Below, piece after piece: positions 51,754 through 60,905 of a stretch of 64,000 nt of DNA. The position numbers were made by a program, and so were the translations under genes. Source of the DNA: Bradyrhizobium sp. BR13661 (GTDB lineage Bacteria; Pseudomonadota; Alphaproteobacteria; Rhizobiales; Xanthobacteraceae). The stretch lies in NCBI RefSeq assembly GCF_029892425.1, contig NZ_JARXWB010000018.1, forward strand, positions 62,001 to 126,000, read 5' to 3'. Numbering within the stretch: the first letter of the stretch is position 1; each line of letters starts with the position of its first letter. The notes beneath the pieces are model-generated. The model worked only from the letters and a program-made list of their open reading frames with translations. It searched no databases and was not told the DNA's origin.

Positions 51754-52362
51754 ATGGGTCTGTGGCGCGGCACCTCTCCGTTGATCCTGGCGTCGCAGAG
51801 CAGCGCGCGAAAAATGCTGCTCGAAAATGCCGGGCTCGAATTCGAGGCGGTGACCGCTGATGTCGACGAGCGGGGCATTCAGGCTGCATCGAAACTTTCA
51901 AACCCGCGTGAGATCGGCCTGCTCTTGGCGCGTGAGAAGGCCATGGCGGTCTCAGCAAATCGTCCGGGAAGTTACGTGATCGGTGCCGACCAGACACTGG
52001 CGCTCGGCGACCGTCTCTTCAACAAGCCCGCCGGACGCCCGCAGGCATTGGCGCAATTGCGCGATCTCGCAGGCAAAAGCCACGAGCTGAATTCTGCCGT
52101 GGCTGTCGCGCGCGACGGCAAGATTGTCTTCGAGGATGTATCGGTCGCCCGCATGACCATGCGGCCAATGACCGAGGCGGAGTTGTCGGCCTATCTCGAC
52201 GCTGCCGGCAATGCCGTCACCACGAGCGTTGGCGCCTATCAGTTGGAGGGTCTCGGAATCCATCTGTTCGAGCGCATCGAGGGCGATCATTTCACCATTC
52301 TTGGTCTGCCGCTGCTGCCGCTGCTTGCGTTCCTGCGGAGCGAGCATCTAATTGCGGTTTAG
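51754..52362 (+). CDS. maf: Maf-like nucleotide pyrophosphatase
   Basis: A 202-residue Maf/HAM1-fold protein. LILASQSSARKMLLENAGLEF is the N-terminal signature, and IGADQTLALGD holds the catalytic Asp. It removes modified or non-canonical nucleotides (dTTP/UTP pyrophosphatase in the family). Family members vary in specificity. Starts 21 bp after the previous stop. Confidence 0.92.
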   Translation: MGLWRGTSPLILASQSSARKMLLENAGLEFEAVTADVDERGIQAASKLSNPREIGLLLAREKAMAVSANRPGSYVIGADQTLALGDRLFNKPAGRPQALAQLRDLAGKSHELNSAVAVARDGKIVFEDVSVARMTMRPMTEAELSAYLDAAGNAVTTSVGAYQLEGLGIHLFERIEGDHFTILGLPLLPLLAFLRSEHLIAV

Positions 52363-52379
52363 ACACTAGATATGGCCAG

Positions 52380-52985
52380 ATGCTGATGCGGATCCTCGGA
52401 CTGACCGGCTCGATCGGGATGGGCAAATCCACCACCGCGAAATTGTTCGCGGAGGCCGGCGTGCCCGTCTACGACGCCGATGCCGCCGTCCATCAGCTCT
52501 ATGAGGGCGAGGCCGTGCCGGCGATCGAGGCTGCCTTCCCCGGGACCACCGTGAACGGCAAGGTCGACCGGGCAAAGCTGTCGGCGCGCGTGGTGCACGA
52601 TCCCGCCGCCATCAAGCAGCTCGAGCAGATTGTTCACCCCATGCTCGGTGCTTCCCGGCAGAAATTCTTTGCCGACGCGGAAGCCGCCGAGGCGCCGGTC
52701 GTGGTTCTCGACATTCCTCTGCTGTTCGAGACCGGTGGCGAGAAGCGCGTCGATGCCGTGGTCGTGGTCTCGACCTCGCCGGAAGTTCAGCGCGAGCGTG
52801 TGCTGGCGCGGGGAACCATGGACGAGGCCAAACTCGACGCCATCATTGCCAAGCAGATGTCCGATGCCGAAAAGCGCAAGCGGGCTGATTTCGTGGTGGA
52901 TACGTCACACGGGCTGCAGCCGGTGCGCGCGCAAATCACGCACATCCTGACCGAGGTCGCTAAGATGCCGCAGCGGCGGACCTGA
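52380..52985 (+). CDS. coaE: dephospho-CoA kinase
   Basis: A 201-residue kinase. P-loop GLTGSIGMGKSTTAKLF, then VYDADAAVHQLYEG (substrate Asp) and DIPLLFETGGE. It does the last CoA step. ATG at 52380 with a second in-frame ATG at 52386; either is possible. The neighbouring maf-coaE-dnaQ order matches the origin-adjacent cluster of Caulobacter, without the aroE found there. Confidence 0.95.
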   Translation: MLMRILGLTGSIGMGKSTTAKLFAEAGVPVYDADAAVHQLYEGEAVPAIEAAFPGTTVNGKVDRAKLSARVVHDPAAIKQLEQIVHPMLGASRQKFFADAEAAEAPVVVLDIPLLFETGGEKRVDAVVVVSTSPEVQRERVLARGTMDEAKLDAIIAKQMSDAEKRKRADFVVDTSHGLQPVRAQITHILTEVAKMPQRRT

Positions 52986-53026
52986 TTCGCCGACTTTTAC
53001 GGCGTCTTGCACGGCATCTTAAAATC

Positions 53027-53749
53027 ATGCGCGAAATCGTCCTCGATACCGAAACCACCGGCCTCGATCCCCTGCGCGGCGATCGCCTCGTCGAAATCGG
53101 CTGCGTCGAGATCCTCAACCGCATGCCGACGGGACAGACCTATCACGTCTATATCAATCCCGAGCGCGACATGCCGGCGGAAGCTTTCGCCGTCCACGGG
53201 CTGTCGGCTGAATTCCTGTCGACCAAGCCGCTGTTCCACGAGGTGGTCGACGAGTTCCTGGAATTCATCGGCGATGCGCCGCTGGTGATCCACAACGCCT
53301 CGTTCGACATCAGCTTCATCAATGCCGAGCTCGACCGGATCAAGCGCGCGCCGATTCCGCGGGAGCGGCTGGTCGATACGCTGCTGCTGGCGCGGCGGAA
53401 GCATCCGGGCGTATCGAACCGGCTCGACGATCTCTGCTCGCGCTATTCGATCGACAATTCACACCGTACCAAGCACGGCGCGTTGCTCGATTCAGAGCTT
53501 CTGGCTGAGGTTTATGTCGATCTAGTCGGGGCACGGCAGTCGCAGCTCTTGCTGGCGTCGGATGCCCGGGAGATTCGTGTCAGCAGCGCCGGCGATGCAC
53601 CGCGGCGGCAGCGGTCGGTGCCGCTTGCGCCGCGGGTGTCAGATGCCGAGCGCGAGGCCCATCGGGCCTTTATCGCAACGATGGGCGAGAAGGCGATCTG
53701 GAACGAGTATTTGCCCGCTCCAGCCGTTCCTCCGGCTGGCCAGGCTTAA
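53027..53749 (+). CDS. dnaQ: DNA polymerase III epsilon (proofreading) subunit
   Basis: A 240-residue DEDDh exonuclease. ExoI LDTETTGLDP (Asp, Glu), ExoII IHNASFDISFI and ExoIII HRTKHGALLDSEL supply the catalytic residues. A Pro/Arg-rich C-terminus probably binds the alpha subunit. It overlaps the convergent secB stop by four bases. Confidence 0.95.
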   Translation: MREIVLDTETTGLDPLRGDRLVEIGCVEILNRMPTGQTYHVYINPERDMPAEAFAVHGLSAEFLSTKPLFHEVVDEFLEFIGDAPLVIHNASFDISFINAELDRIKRAPIPRERLVDTLLLARRKHPGVSNRLDDLCSRYSIDNSHRTKHGALLDSELLAEVYVDLVGARQSQLLLASDAREIRVSSAGDAPRRQRSVPLAPRVSDAEREAHRAFIATMGEKAIWNEYLPAPAVPPAGQA

Positions 53750-54231
53750 GCCTGACCGGCCTGACCCTGGGCGGCCATCTGCCGCTCCATGTTCTGGCGA
53801 TAGAGACCGACGAAATCGACCGGGTCCAGCATCAGCGGCGGGAACCCGCCATCGCGCACGGCGGTCGCGATGATCTCGCGGGCGAACGGAAACAGCAGCC
53901 GCGGGCACTCGATCATGACCAGCGGATGCAGGTTCTCCTTCGGCACATTGGCGATGCGGAACACGCCGGCATAGGCCAGCTCGAATGAGAACATCACCTT
54001 GCCGGCGGTCTCGGCCTTGCCCTCGACCGACAGCGTGACCTCGAACTCGGTTTCACTGAGGTTGTTGGCGCCGACATTGATCTGGATGTTGATCTGGGGC
54101 GGCTGGCTTTGCTGCTGGAGCGAGCTCGGCGCGTTCGGATTTTCGAACGACAGATCCTTGGTATATTGCGCCAGCACATTGAGCTGGGGAGCCTGGGCCG
54201 CCTCGGGAGGGGTGCCGTTACCGTTGGTCAT
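53746..54231 (-). CDS. secB: protein-export chaperone SecB
   Basis: A 161-residue SecB tetramer subunit. NVLAQYTKDLSFENPNAP and INVQINVGANNLSE-like IQINVGANNLSETEFEV are family signatures; ECPRLLFPFAREIIA is the C-terminal helix region. It delivers unfolded precursors to SecA. Runs leftward, opposite to its dnaQ neighbour. Confidence 0.96.
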   Translation of the reverse strand: MTNGNGTPPEAAQAPQLNVLAQYTKDLSFENPNAPSSLQQQSQPPQINIQINVGANNLSETEFEVTLSVEGKAETAGKVMFSFELAYAGVFRIANVPKENLHPLVMIECPRLLFPFAREIIATAVRDGGFPPLMLDPVDFVGLYRQNMERQMAAQGQAGQA

Positions 54232-54641
54232 CGAAGTGTCTCCTTACCCGATTGGGGCTGAATTTCGCGGCGGTTGGCTAACATAGGGCCGCCTCATTCC
54301 ACAAGGACGAACGGCTCCGGAGGGTCGATCCGGGCCGCCCCCAGAACTGGGACGTTTCTCCCGCCCCGGACACGAAATCGCTTGTTAAACGCTTGAAGAT
54401 GCGCGATTTCCGCCCACGATCGGGTTTCCCCTTAAGCATAAAACGCGCTACACTTCACGCTGTGCCAAAAGGCGCCATTGGCCGGGCCCAATTTCGTGCC
54501 TACATCCGGCGGACGTGACGCGCGGACCAAAATTGGTGATGTCATCTTGCCGTTCCGGTATGGAACGGTCTACTGGCCGGATTGATTTTCCCGGTCACGG
54601 CCCCCAGGAAGACCTGAGCAAAGACCAGAAAGCGATACGAC
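54232..54641. other. 410-bp gap between divergent secB and timA-like genes
   Basis: No protein-like frame. It should hold both promoters. CCGTTCC (54550) and GGAACGG (54562) form a perfect 7-bp hairpin around GGTAT, about 75 bases before the timA-like start. Other content is unassigned. Confidence 0.6.
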
Positions 54642-55346
54642 GTGGACATCTACACCATCATCTTCCTTGCGCTGGCGGTCTTTATTTTCCTGCGGCTGCG
54701 CAGCGTATTGGGGCAGCGGACCGGCAACGAACGGCCACCGTTCGATCGCACCGCTCGCAATGCGTTGGGGGGAGCTCCGGACAATAACGTCGTGACCATG
54801 CCGGGCAAGGTGATCGACCAGCCGCCGGCGGCGCCGTTAGCAGAGCCCGCCCCGCCTTCCGATCGCTGGAAGGGCCTGACCGAGCCGGGCACTGCGCTGG
54901 CCCAGGGTCTCGACGCCATCTTCGAGAAGGATTCGACCTTCGATCCGCGCCACTTCATCTCGGGCGCCCGTGGCGCCTATGAAATGATCGTGCTGGCCTT
55001 TGCCAATGGCGATCGCCGCTCGCTGCGCGACCTGCTCTCGTCCGAGGTCTATGAGAGTTTTGACGCCGCGATCAAGGATCGCGAGAAGAACGAGCAGAAG
55101 ACCGAGACGCGCTTCGTCTCGATCGACAAGGCCGAGCTGGTCGGCGCCGAGCTGCGCGACAAGACGGCCCAGCTCACTGTCCGCTTCGTTTCACAGATGA
55201 TCTCGGTCACCCGTGACAAGGCCGGCAACATCGTCGACGGCAACGCCGACAAGGTCGCCGACATCACCGACATCTGGACTTTCGCCCGCGACACCACCTC
55301 TCGCGATCCGAACTGGAAGCTGGTTGGCACCGGAAGCGCGAATTAA
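54642..55346 (+). CDS. Tim44/TimA-domain protein
   Basis: A 234-residue protein with an N-terminal membrane anchor (IYTIIFLALAVFIFLRL) then LRSVLGQRTGNE, and a Tim44-like domain from about residue 90 (FISGARGAYEMIVLAFANGDRRSLRDLL). The bacterial homologues (TimA) are membrane-associated and of unclear role. The start is GTG at 54642 (DIYTII follows). It overlaps the mltA start. Confidence 0.88.
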   Translation: MDIYTIIFLALAVFIFLRLRSVLGQRTGNERPPFDRTARNALGGAPDNNVVTMPGKVIDQPPAAPLAEPAPPSDRWKGLTEPGTALAQGLDAIFEKDSTFDPRHFISGARGAYEMIVLAFANGDRRSLRDLLSSEVYESFDAAIKDREKNEQKTETRFVSIDKAELVGAELRDKTAQLTVRFVSQMISVTRDKAGNIVDGNADKVADITDIWTFARDTTSRDPNWKLVGTGSAN

Positions 55347-56844
55347 GAGTTTCCTGAAGACCAGCGCGACGGCGCTTTGCGCAGGTCTCGTCGTGCTGGC
55401 CTCGTTTTCGCTTGGCGCGGAAGCCGCCCGGCGCCACTACCGCAGCCATCATCGTCACGCCCCTGAAGTCGCCGCGATCCCGCCGCGTGCTCTGCCCTAT
55501 CCGCAGCTCCCTCTCCCGTTCGAAATTCCCGGCGCGCAATATCTGCCGTTGGCCTGGGCCGACGTGAAGGGCTGGAGCGAGGACGATCATCTCGCGGCCT
55601 ATAAGACGTTTCGCGCCAGTTGCCGTTCGATCAATGCGCAGACCGGCGCCTCCGAGCCGAAAGCGCTGAACGGCTCGCTGAACGAACCCTGCCGCGCTGC
55701 CAAGTCGTTCGAGCCGAGTGATGACGCCAGCGCAAGGACATTCTTCGAGACCAACTTTTCGCCGCTGCGCATCTCGCGCCTCGGTGAGCCCGATGGCTTT
55801 GTCACCGGCTATTACGAGCCGGTACTGGACGGCTCGCGCGCGCAGACCGATGTCTACAACGTGCCGGTCTATCGCCGGCCCTCGAACCTGTTCGTGCGCG
55901 GCTTCAATCAGGCTTCGGTCAGTCTGCCCAACAAGGGGCCGGTGTTTCGCAAAATCGGGCGCCGCAAGCTCGTGCCCTATTACGACCGCGGCGAGATCGA
56001 GGACGGCAAGATCGCGGGCCGCGGCCTGGAAATCGCCTGGCTGAAGGACCCGACCGATTTGCTGTTCGCCCAGATCCAGGGCTCGGCGCGGATCAAGTTC
56101 GACGACGGCGGCACGATCAGGCTCAACTACGATTCCTACAACGGCTATCCCTACACGGCAGTGGGGCGCGTCCTGGTAGAGCGCGGCATCATTCCAAAAG
56201 AAGAGATGTCGATGCAGAAGATCAGGGAGTGGATGGCCCAAAACCCCGATGGCGCCAAGGAGTTGCGGCGGCAGAACCGCTCCTACATCTTCTTCCACCA
56301 GGTGAACCTCTCCGACAAGGACGAGGCGGTCGGCGCGCAAGGCGTTCCGCTCACCGCCGGCCGTTCGATCGCGGTCGACAAATCGCTGCACGTCTTCGGC
56401 ACGCCGTTCTTCATCGAGGGCGAGCTGCCGATCGAGTCCGACCGCGCCAAGACACCGTTCCATCGTTTGATGATCGCGCAGGACACCGGCTCCGCCATCA
56501 TCGGGCCTGCCCGCGCGGATCTCTATTTTGGCGCGGGGGCGGATGCCGGCCGCGTCGCCGGCCGGCTGCGCCACCCCATGCATTTCCTGATGCTGGTGCC
56601 GAAGAGCCTCGATCCGGACGTCCGCGCCGCCCGGCTGCCGGTACCGGACCCGCGGCCATCGGAGAAGATCGCAAGACTGTTTCCGCAAGCACCGGCAGCG
56701 AAGCCGGTTGTATCAGCCGCAACATCGGGCAAGGACGAGACTGTTGCTGTCGCTAGTCCGGTGCCGCTTCCGGCGCCGCGTCCTGTGATAGAACCTGTCC
56801 GTGAACCGCGCCGGCACATGAAAACCCGTTCCCACCAGCAATGA
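55324..56844 (+). CDS. mltA: membrane-bound lytic transglycosylase A
   Basis: A 506-residue enzyme. Signal peptide (LCAGLVVLASFSLGAEA) then the MltA domain: FVTGYYEPVLDGSRAQTD, LLFAQIQGSARIKFDDG, and a 3D domain (AQDTGSAIIGPARADLYFG) with the catalytic Asp. It cuts peptidoglycan glycan strands. No ATG is in a fitting position; TTG at 55324 gives a short basic N-region and overlaps the timA-like gene by 23 bp. Start less sure than the domain. A Pro-rich C-terminal tail is present. Confidence 0.92.
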   Translation: MAPEARIKSFLKTSATALCAGLVVLASFSLGAEAARRHYRSHHRHAPEVAAIPPRALPYPQLPLPFEIPGAQYLPLAWADVKGWSEDDHLAAYKTFRASCRSINAQTGASEPKALNGSLNEPCRAAKSFEPSDDASARTFFETNFSPLRISRLGEPDGFVTGYYEPVLDGSRAQTDVYNVPVYRRPSNLFVRGFNQASVSLPNKGPVFRKIGRRKLVPYYDRGEIEDGKIAGRGLEIAWLKDPTDLLFAQIQGSARIKFDDGGTIRLNYDSYNGYPYTAVGRVLVERGIIPKEEMSMQKIREWMAQNPDGAKELRRQNRSYIFFHQVNLSDKDEAVGAQGVPLTAGRSIAVDKSLHVFGTPFFIEGELPIESDRAKTPFHRLMIAQDTGSAIIGPARADLYFGAGADAGRVAGRLRHPMHFLMLVPKSLDPDVRAARLPVPDPRPSEKIARLFPQAPAAKPVVSAATSGKDETVAVASPVPLPAPRPVIEPVREPRRHMKTRSHQQ

Positions 56845-57428
56845 AGAGATCGTCCCGTCCGCCCGTGCTGGATCCGCGCCCTTCGCCGCGCCGGCGCGGC
56901 TTAAGCGAGGAAGACCGCGAGCTGTGGGAGCTCGTGGCGAGACAGGTCAAGCCGCTGCGAAAGCATCGGAGGACGAAGGTTCACGCCGCGCCGCAACCGG
57001 AGCCTGCTTCGGCCGCGGTTGCGAAACCGACGCTGTCGCCGCGGCCATTGGCTCAGGCATCAGTCCCACGTCCGTCAAAGCCGGCAATGCCGCCGCTCGC
57101 CCCGCTCGGCAAGCGCGAACGGACAAAATTGTCGCGCGGCCGCAGCGAGATCGACGCGCGGCTCGATCTGCATGGCATGACCCAGATGCGCGCGCATCGC
57201 GCCCTGACCGGTTTCCTGCACCGGGCCCACCACGAGGGCCTGACCTTCGTGCTGGTCATCACCGGCAAGGGTCGCAGCGGCGGCGAAAGCGGCGTGCTGC
57301 GTCGGCAGGTGCCGGAATGGCTGAGCCTGCCGGAATTCCGCGCCTTCGTGGTCGGGTTCGAAGAGGCAAGCATCGGCCACGGTGGCGAGGGCGCGCTGTA
57401 TGTACGGATCCGGCGAGCGAGGTTTTAG
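56841..57428 (+). CDS. Smr-domain (MutS2 C-terminal-like) protein
   Basis: A 195-residue protein: a basic, Pro/Ala-rich N-terminal 90 residues and an Smr domain (DARLDLHGMTQMRAHRAL, VLVITGKGRSGGESGVLRRQVPEWL). LDLHG and TGKG are the family motifs; some Smr domains nick DNA or RNA. ATGA overlaps the mltA stop, so they are co-translated. Confidence 0.9.
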   Translation: MKRSSRPPVLDPRPSPRRRGLSEEDRELWELVARQVKPLRKHRRTKVHAAPQPEPASAAVAKPTLSPRPLAQASVPRPSKPAMPPLAPLGKRERTKLSRGRSEIDARLDLHGMTQMRAHRALTGFLHRAHHEGLTFVLVITGKGRSGGESGVLRRQVPEWLSLPEFRAFVVGFEEASIGHGGEGALYVRIRRARF

Positions 57429-57457
57429 CGCCGCATCCATCGCGCGATCGCCCAAAA

Positions 57458-58762
57458 TTACAAAATGAACCGGCTCAGATCCGCATTCTTGGCGAGGTCG
57501 CCGACGTGCTTCTGCACGAAATCGGCATCGACCCGGACAGTCTCGCCGCTGCGGTCAGGGGCGGTGAAGGAGATTTCGTCCAGCACCCGCTCCATCACGG
57601 TCTGGAGCCGGCGCGCGCCGATGTTCTCGACGGTGGAATTGACGGCGACCGCGACGTCGGCGAGTGCGTCGACGGCGCTGTCGGTGATGTCGAGCGTGAC
57701 GCCCTCGGTCTGCATCAAGGCGACATATTGCTTGATCAGCGAGGCCTCGGGCTCGGTCAGGATGCGGCGCATGTCGTCGCGGGTCAGCGCCTGCAATTCG
57801 ACGCGGATCGGCAGGCGGCCCTGCAATTCCGGCAGCAGGTCCGACGGTTTCGCGACATGGAAGGCGCCTGAAGCAATGAACAGGATGTGGTCGGTCTTCA
57901 CGGCGCCATGCTTGGTCGAGACCGTGGTGCCCTCGATCAGCGGCAGCAGATCGCGCTGCACGCCTTCGCGCGAGACATCGCCGCCGACGCGGCCGTCGCG
58001 GGCGCAGATCTTGTCGATCTCGTCGAGGAACACGATGCCATTGTTCTCGACCGCACTGATCGCCTCCAGCGTCAGCTGATCAGTGTCCAGCAGCTTGTCG
58101 GATTCCTCGTTGACGAGGATCTCGTGCGAGTTCTCGACCGTCAGCCGCCGCGTCTTGCTGCGGCCGCCCATCTTGCCGAAGATGTCGCCGATCGAGATCG
58201 CGCCCATCTGCGCGCCCGGCATGCCCGGGATCTCGAACATCGGCATGCCGCCGCCTGACGACTGGGTCTCGATCTCGATTTCCTTGTCGTTGAGCTCGCC
58301 CGCGCGCAGCTTCTTGCGGAAGGATTCCCGCGTCGCCGCGCTGGCATTGGCGCCGACCAGTGCATCGAGCACGCGCTCTTCAGCGGCGAGCTGGGCCCGC
58401 GCCTGAACGTCCTTGCGCTTCCTCTCGCGCACCTGGGCAATCGCGACCTCGACGAGATCGCGCACGATCTGCTCGACGTCGCGGCCGACATAGCCGACCT
58501 CGGTGAACTTTGTCGCTTCCACCTTCAGGAACGGCGCGTTGGCGAGTTTGGCCAATCGCCGCGCGATTTCCGTTTTGCCGACGCCGGTGGGGCCGATCAT
58601 CAGGATGTTCTTCGGCAGCACCTCCTCGCGCAAGGAGCCTTCGAGCTGCTGCCGGCGCCAGCGGTTGCGCAGCGCGATCGAGACGGCGCGCTTGGCGTCG
58701 GACTGGCCGACGATGAAACGGTCGAGTTCGGATACGATTTCGCGGGGAGAAAAGTCTGTCAT
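57458..58762 (-). CDS. hslU: HslU ATPase
   Basis: A 434-residue AAA+ unfoldase. Walker A GPTGVGKTEIARRLA, Walker B IVFLDEIDKI, pore GYVGRD (near residue 90) and the C-terminal GARRLQTVMERVLDE plus LSRFIL tail that docks in HslV. It works with HslV (59441). DUF2585 gene lies between the two. Confidence 0.97.
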   Translation of the reverse strand: MTDFSPREIVSELDRFIVGQSDAKRAVSIALRNRWRRQQLEGSLREEVLPKNILMIGPTGVGKTEIARRLAKLANAPFLKVEATKFTEVGYVGRDVEQIVRDLVEVAIAQVRERKRKDVQARAQLAAEERVLDALVGANASAATRESFRKKLRAGELNDKEIEIETQSSGGGMPMFEIPGMPGAQMGAISIGDIFGKMGGRSKTRRLTVENSHEILVNEESDKLLDTDQLTLEAISAVENNGIVFLDEIDKICARDGRVGGDVSREGVQRDLLPLIEGTTVSTKHGAVKTDHILFIASGAFHVAKPSDLLPELQGRLPIRVELQALTRDDMRRILTEPEASLIKQYVALMQTEGVTLDITDSAVDALADVAVAVNSTVENIGARRLQTVMERVLDEISFTAPDRSGETVRVDADFVQKHVGDLAKNADLSRFIL

Positions 58763-58814
58763 GGGACCTTAGCTAGGATTGGAAGCCGGCGGGGACAAGC
58801 CGCTTTTTTGGCCG

Positions 58815-59438
58815 TCAGATGATCGGCGGGCCGGATTGCCATTGCTTCACGGCCTCGATTGGATGGATCAGCATCAGGATGTTGAGCGTCAGATTGTCGC
58901 GAATATGCAGCGCCAGCATGATCTCGAAGGCGAGCCCGAGCGCGACGGTTGCGGTAACAGGTAGCACGCGCGCGGCAACGAACCCCAGCATCATGAATAG
59001 CGTGTCCGAGACCGAGTTGACGATGCTGTCGCCGTAATAATCCAGCGAGATCGTGCCGGCGCGGTAGCGCTCGATGATGAATGGCGAGTTCTCGACGATC
59101 TCCCAGGCGCCCTCGATCAGCATCGCAATGACCAGCCGCGCAGGCCAAGAAAGCTCGAGAAAAGTCAATCGCCGCGCGAACAACAGCCACGTCAATCCGT
59201 AGAACAGGAAGCCGTGCAGCACGTGCGAGAAACTGTACCAGTCGGCGATGTGCTGCGAATTCTCCGAGCTGTTCACCACGCCATGCCAGAGCTTGACGTA
59301 ACCGCAGGTGCAGATCGGCACCCGCCCCATCGCAAACAGGATCGATGCCTGCAACGCCAGCAGCAATAGCGCGATGCCGACCCAGGCGAGCGGCGGCAAT
59401 GCGGGTTGGATCGGGTTGGCGCTGCGGGCTGAGATCAT
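58815..59438 (-). CDS. DUF2585 (UPF0314) membrane protein
   Basis: A 207-residue multi-pass protein with motifs typical of DUF2585: CTCGYVKLWHGVVNSSENSQHIADWYSFSHVLHGFLFYGL, here quoted as CTCGYVKLWHG and SHVLHGFLFYGL. Several His and a paired Cys suggest metal or redox ties, but function is unknown. It sits between hslV and hslU, 2 bp after the hslV stop. Confidence 0.88.
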   Translation of the reverse strand: MISARSANPIQPALPPLAWVGIALLLLALQASILFAMGRVPICTCGYVKLWHGVVNSSENSQHIADWYSFSHVLHGFLFYGLTWLLFARRLTFLELSWPARLVIAMLIEGAWEIVENSPFIIERYRAGTISLDYYGDSIVNSVSDTLFMMLGFVAARVLPVTATVALGLAFEIMLALHIRDNLTLNILMLIHPIEAVKQWQSGPPII

Positions 59439-59440
59439 CC

Positions 59441-60001
59441 TCAGCCGGCCGTCAGCGCTTCGATGGTGACGTTGCGGTTGGTGTAGACGCAGATGTCGGC
59501 GGCGATGTCGAGGGAGCGGCGGACGATGGTCTCGGCGTCCTTGTCGGTATCAACAAGGGCGCGGGCCGCGGCCAGCGCGTAATTGCCGCCGGAGCCGATC
59601 GCCATCACGCCGGCTTCGGGCTCGAGCACGTCGCCGGTGCCTGTCAGCACCAGGGAGACGTCCTTGTCGGCCACGATCATCATGGCCTCCAGCCGGCGGA
59701 GGTAGCGGTCGGTGCGCCAGTCCTTGGCGAGCTCGACCGCCGCCCGGGTCAGTTGCCCCGGATATTGCTCGAGCTTGCTCTCCAGCCGCTCAAACAGCGT
59801 GAAAGCGTCCGCGGTGGCGCCGGCAAAGCCGCCGATCACGTCGCCCTTGCCGAGTTTCCGGACCTTTTTGGCGTTGGACTTGATCACGGTCTGGCCGATC
59901 GAGACCTGGCCGTCGCCGCCGATCACCACCCTGCCGCCCTTGCGGACCGTCAAAATCGTGGTGCCGTGCCAGACCGGCGAGCTGTTCTGGGAATCCTGCA
60001 T
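59441..60001 (-). CDS. hslV: HslV protease
   Basis: A 186-residue N-terminal-nucleophile protease. A short propeptide-like start (MQDSQNSSPVWHG) is followed by TTILTVRKGGRVVIGGDGQVS; the first Thr after Gly13 is the predicted nucleophile (Thr14). Start at 60001 is chosen by GAGG six bases upstream; 60004 and 60013 are alternative ATGs. It forms the HslVU protease with the unfoldase at 57458. Confidence 0.96.
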   Translation of the reverse strand: MQDSQNSSPVWHGTTILTVRKGGRVVIGGDGQVSIGQTVIKSNAKKVRKLGKGDVIGGFAGATADAFTLFERLESKLEQYPGQLTRAAVELAKDWRTDRYLRRLEAMMIVADKDVSLVLTGTGDVLEPEAGVMAIGSGGNYALAAARALVDTDKDAETIVRRSLDIAADICVYTNRNVTIEALTAG

Positions 60002-60167
60002 CATGAACCTCATTGTCCCGGCTGATTTAGGCGGTCGCGGTCGGGCGCACAACGGGCCGTTCCGGGCCGAATTTCGCTCACCATAGGCAGAAGTAGAGGC
60101 CCGGCCAGCCGTTCCCGCAGTAGCGAAGGTGTCATTTGGCTGTTAAGAGACTGGCGTTTTCGGCCCC

Positions 60168-60218
60168 GAGCATGATCCCGGAAAAGTGGGTACCGGTTTT
60201 CCGGGAAGGATCATGCTC
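60168..60218. repeat. family D palindrome between hslV and hisB
   Basis: GAGCATGATCCCGGAAAAG to GGATCATGCTC with inner GGAAAA/TTTTCC pairs. It lies in the divergent promoter gap, close to the hisB start. Confidence 0.85.
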
Positions 60219-60243
60219 AAATAGAAGCGAAAGCCAGCTTTCA

Positions 60244-60837
60244 ATGCGCACCGCGACGATCAAGCGCAAGACCAAGGAAACCGACATCGAGGTCTCCGTG
60301 AACCTCGATGGCACCGGTGTGGCCAATATCGCCACCGGCATCGGCTTTTTCGACCATATGCTCGATCTCCTCGCACGCCATTCCCGCATCGACCTCACGG
60401 TCAAGGCGGTGGGCGATCTGCACATTGATTATCACCATACCACCGAAGACACCGGCATCGCGCTCGGCCAGGCGGTCAGGCAGGCGCTCGGCAACATGGC
60501 GGGCATCACCCGCTATGCCGGCGTGCACATGCCCATGGACGAGACGCTGTCGCGCGTGGTCATCGACATCTCGGGCCGCCCGTTCCTGGTGTTCAAGGCC
60601 GACTTTCCCCGCGACAAGATCGGTGAATTCGACACCGAGCTGGTGCGCGAGTGGTTCCAGGCCTTCGCCATGAATGCCGGCGTGACTCTCCACGTCGAGA
60701 CCCTATATGGCGATAACAGCCACCATATCGCCGAGTCCTGCTTCAAGGGCCTGGCGCGGGCGCTGCGCACCGCGGTTGCGATCGATCCCAAGGCGGCGGG
60801 CGAAATCCCGTCCACCAAGGGTTCGCTTGGCGGCTGA
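60244..60837 (+). CDS. hisB: imidazoleglycerol-phosphate dehydratase
   Basis: A 197-residue dehydratase. HHTTEDTGIALG and NSHHIAESCFKG are the two metal-binding His motifs; DHMLDLLARHSRID is also conserved. The start at 60244 (MRTATIKRKT) is the family one; upstream frame crosses the family D repeat. First gene of a local his cluster, followed by a DUF2628 gene and hisH. Confidence 0.97.
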   Translation: MRTATIKRKTKETDIEVSVNLDGTGVANIATGIGFFDHMLDLLARHSRIDLTVKAVGDLHIDYHHTTEDTGIALGQAVRQALGNMAGITRYAGVHMPMDETLSRVVIDISGRPFLVFKADFPRDKIGEFDTELVREWFQAFAMNAGVTLHVETLYGDNSHHIAESCFKGLARALRTAVAIDPKAAGEIPSTKGSLGG

Positions 60838-60905
60838 TCTCTCCGTCTCGGTGGCTAAGCGCTGCCAGCGGTATCACTTCAATTCTCGAGAACGGGGCAT
60901 CGAAA

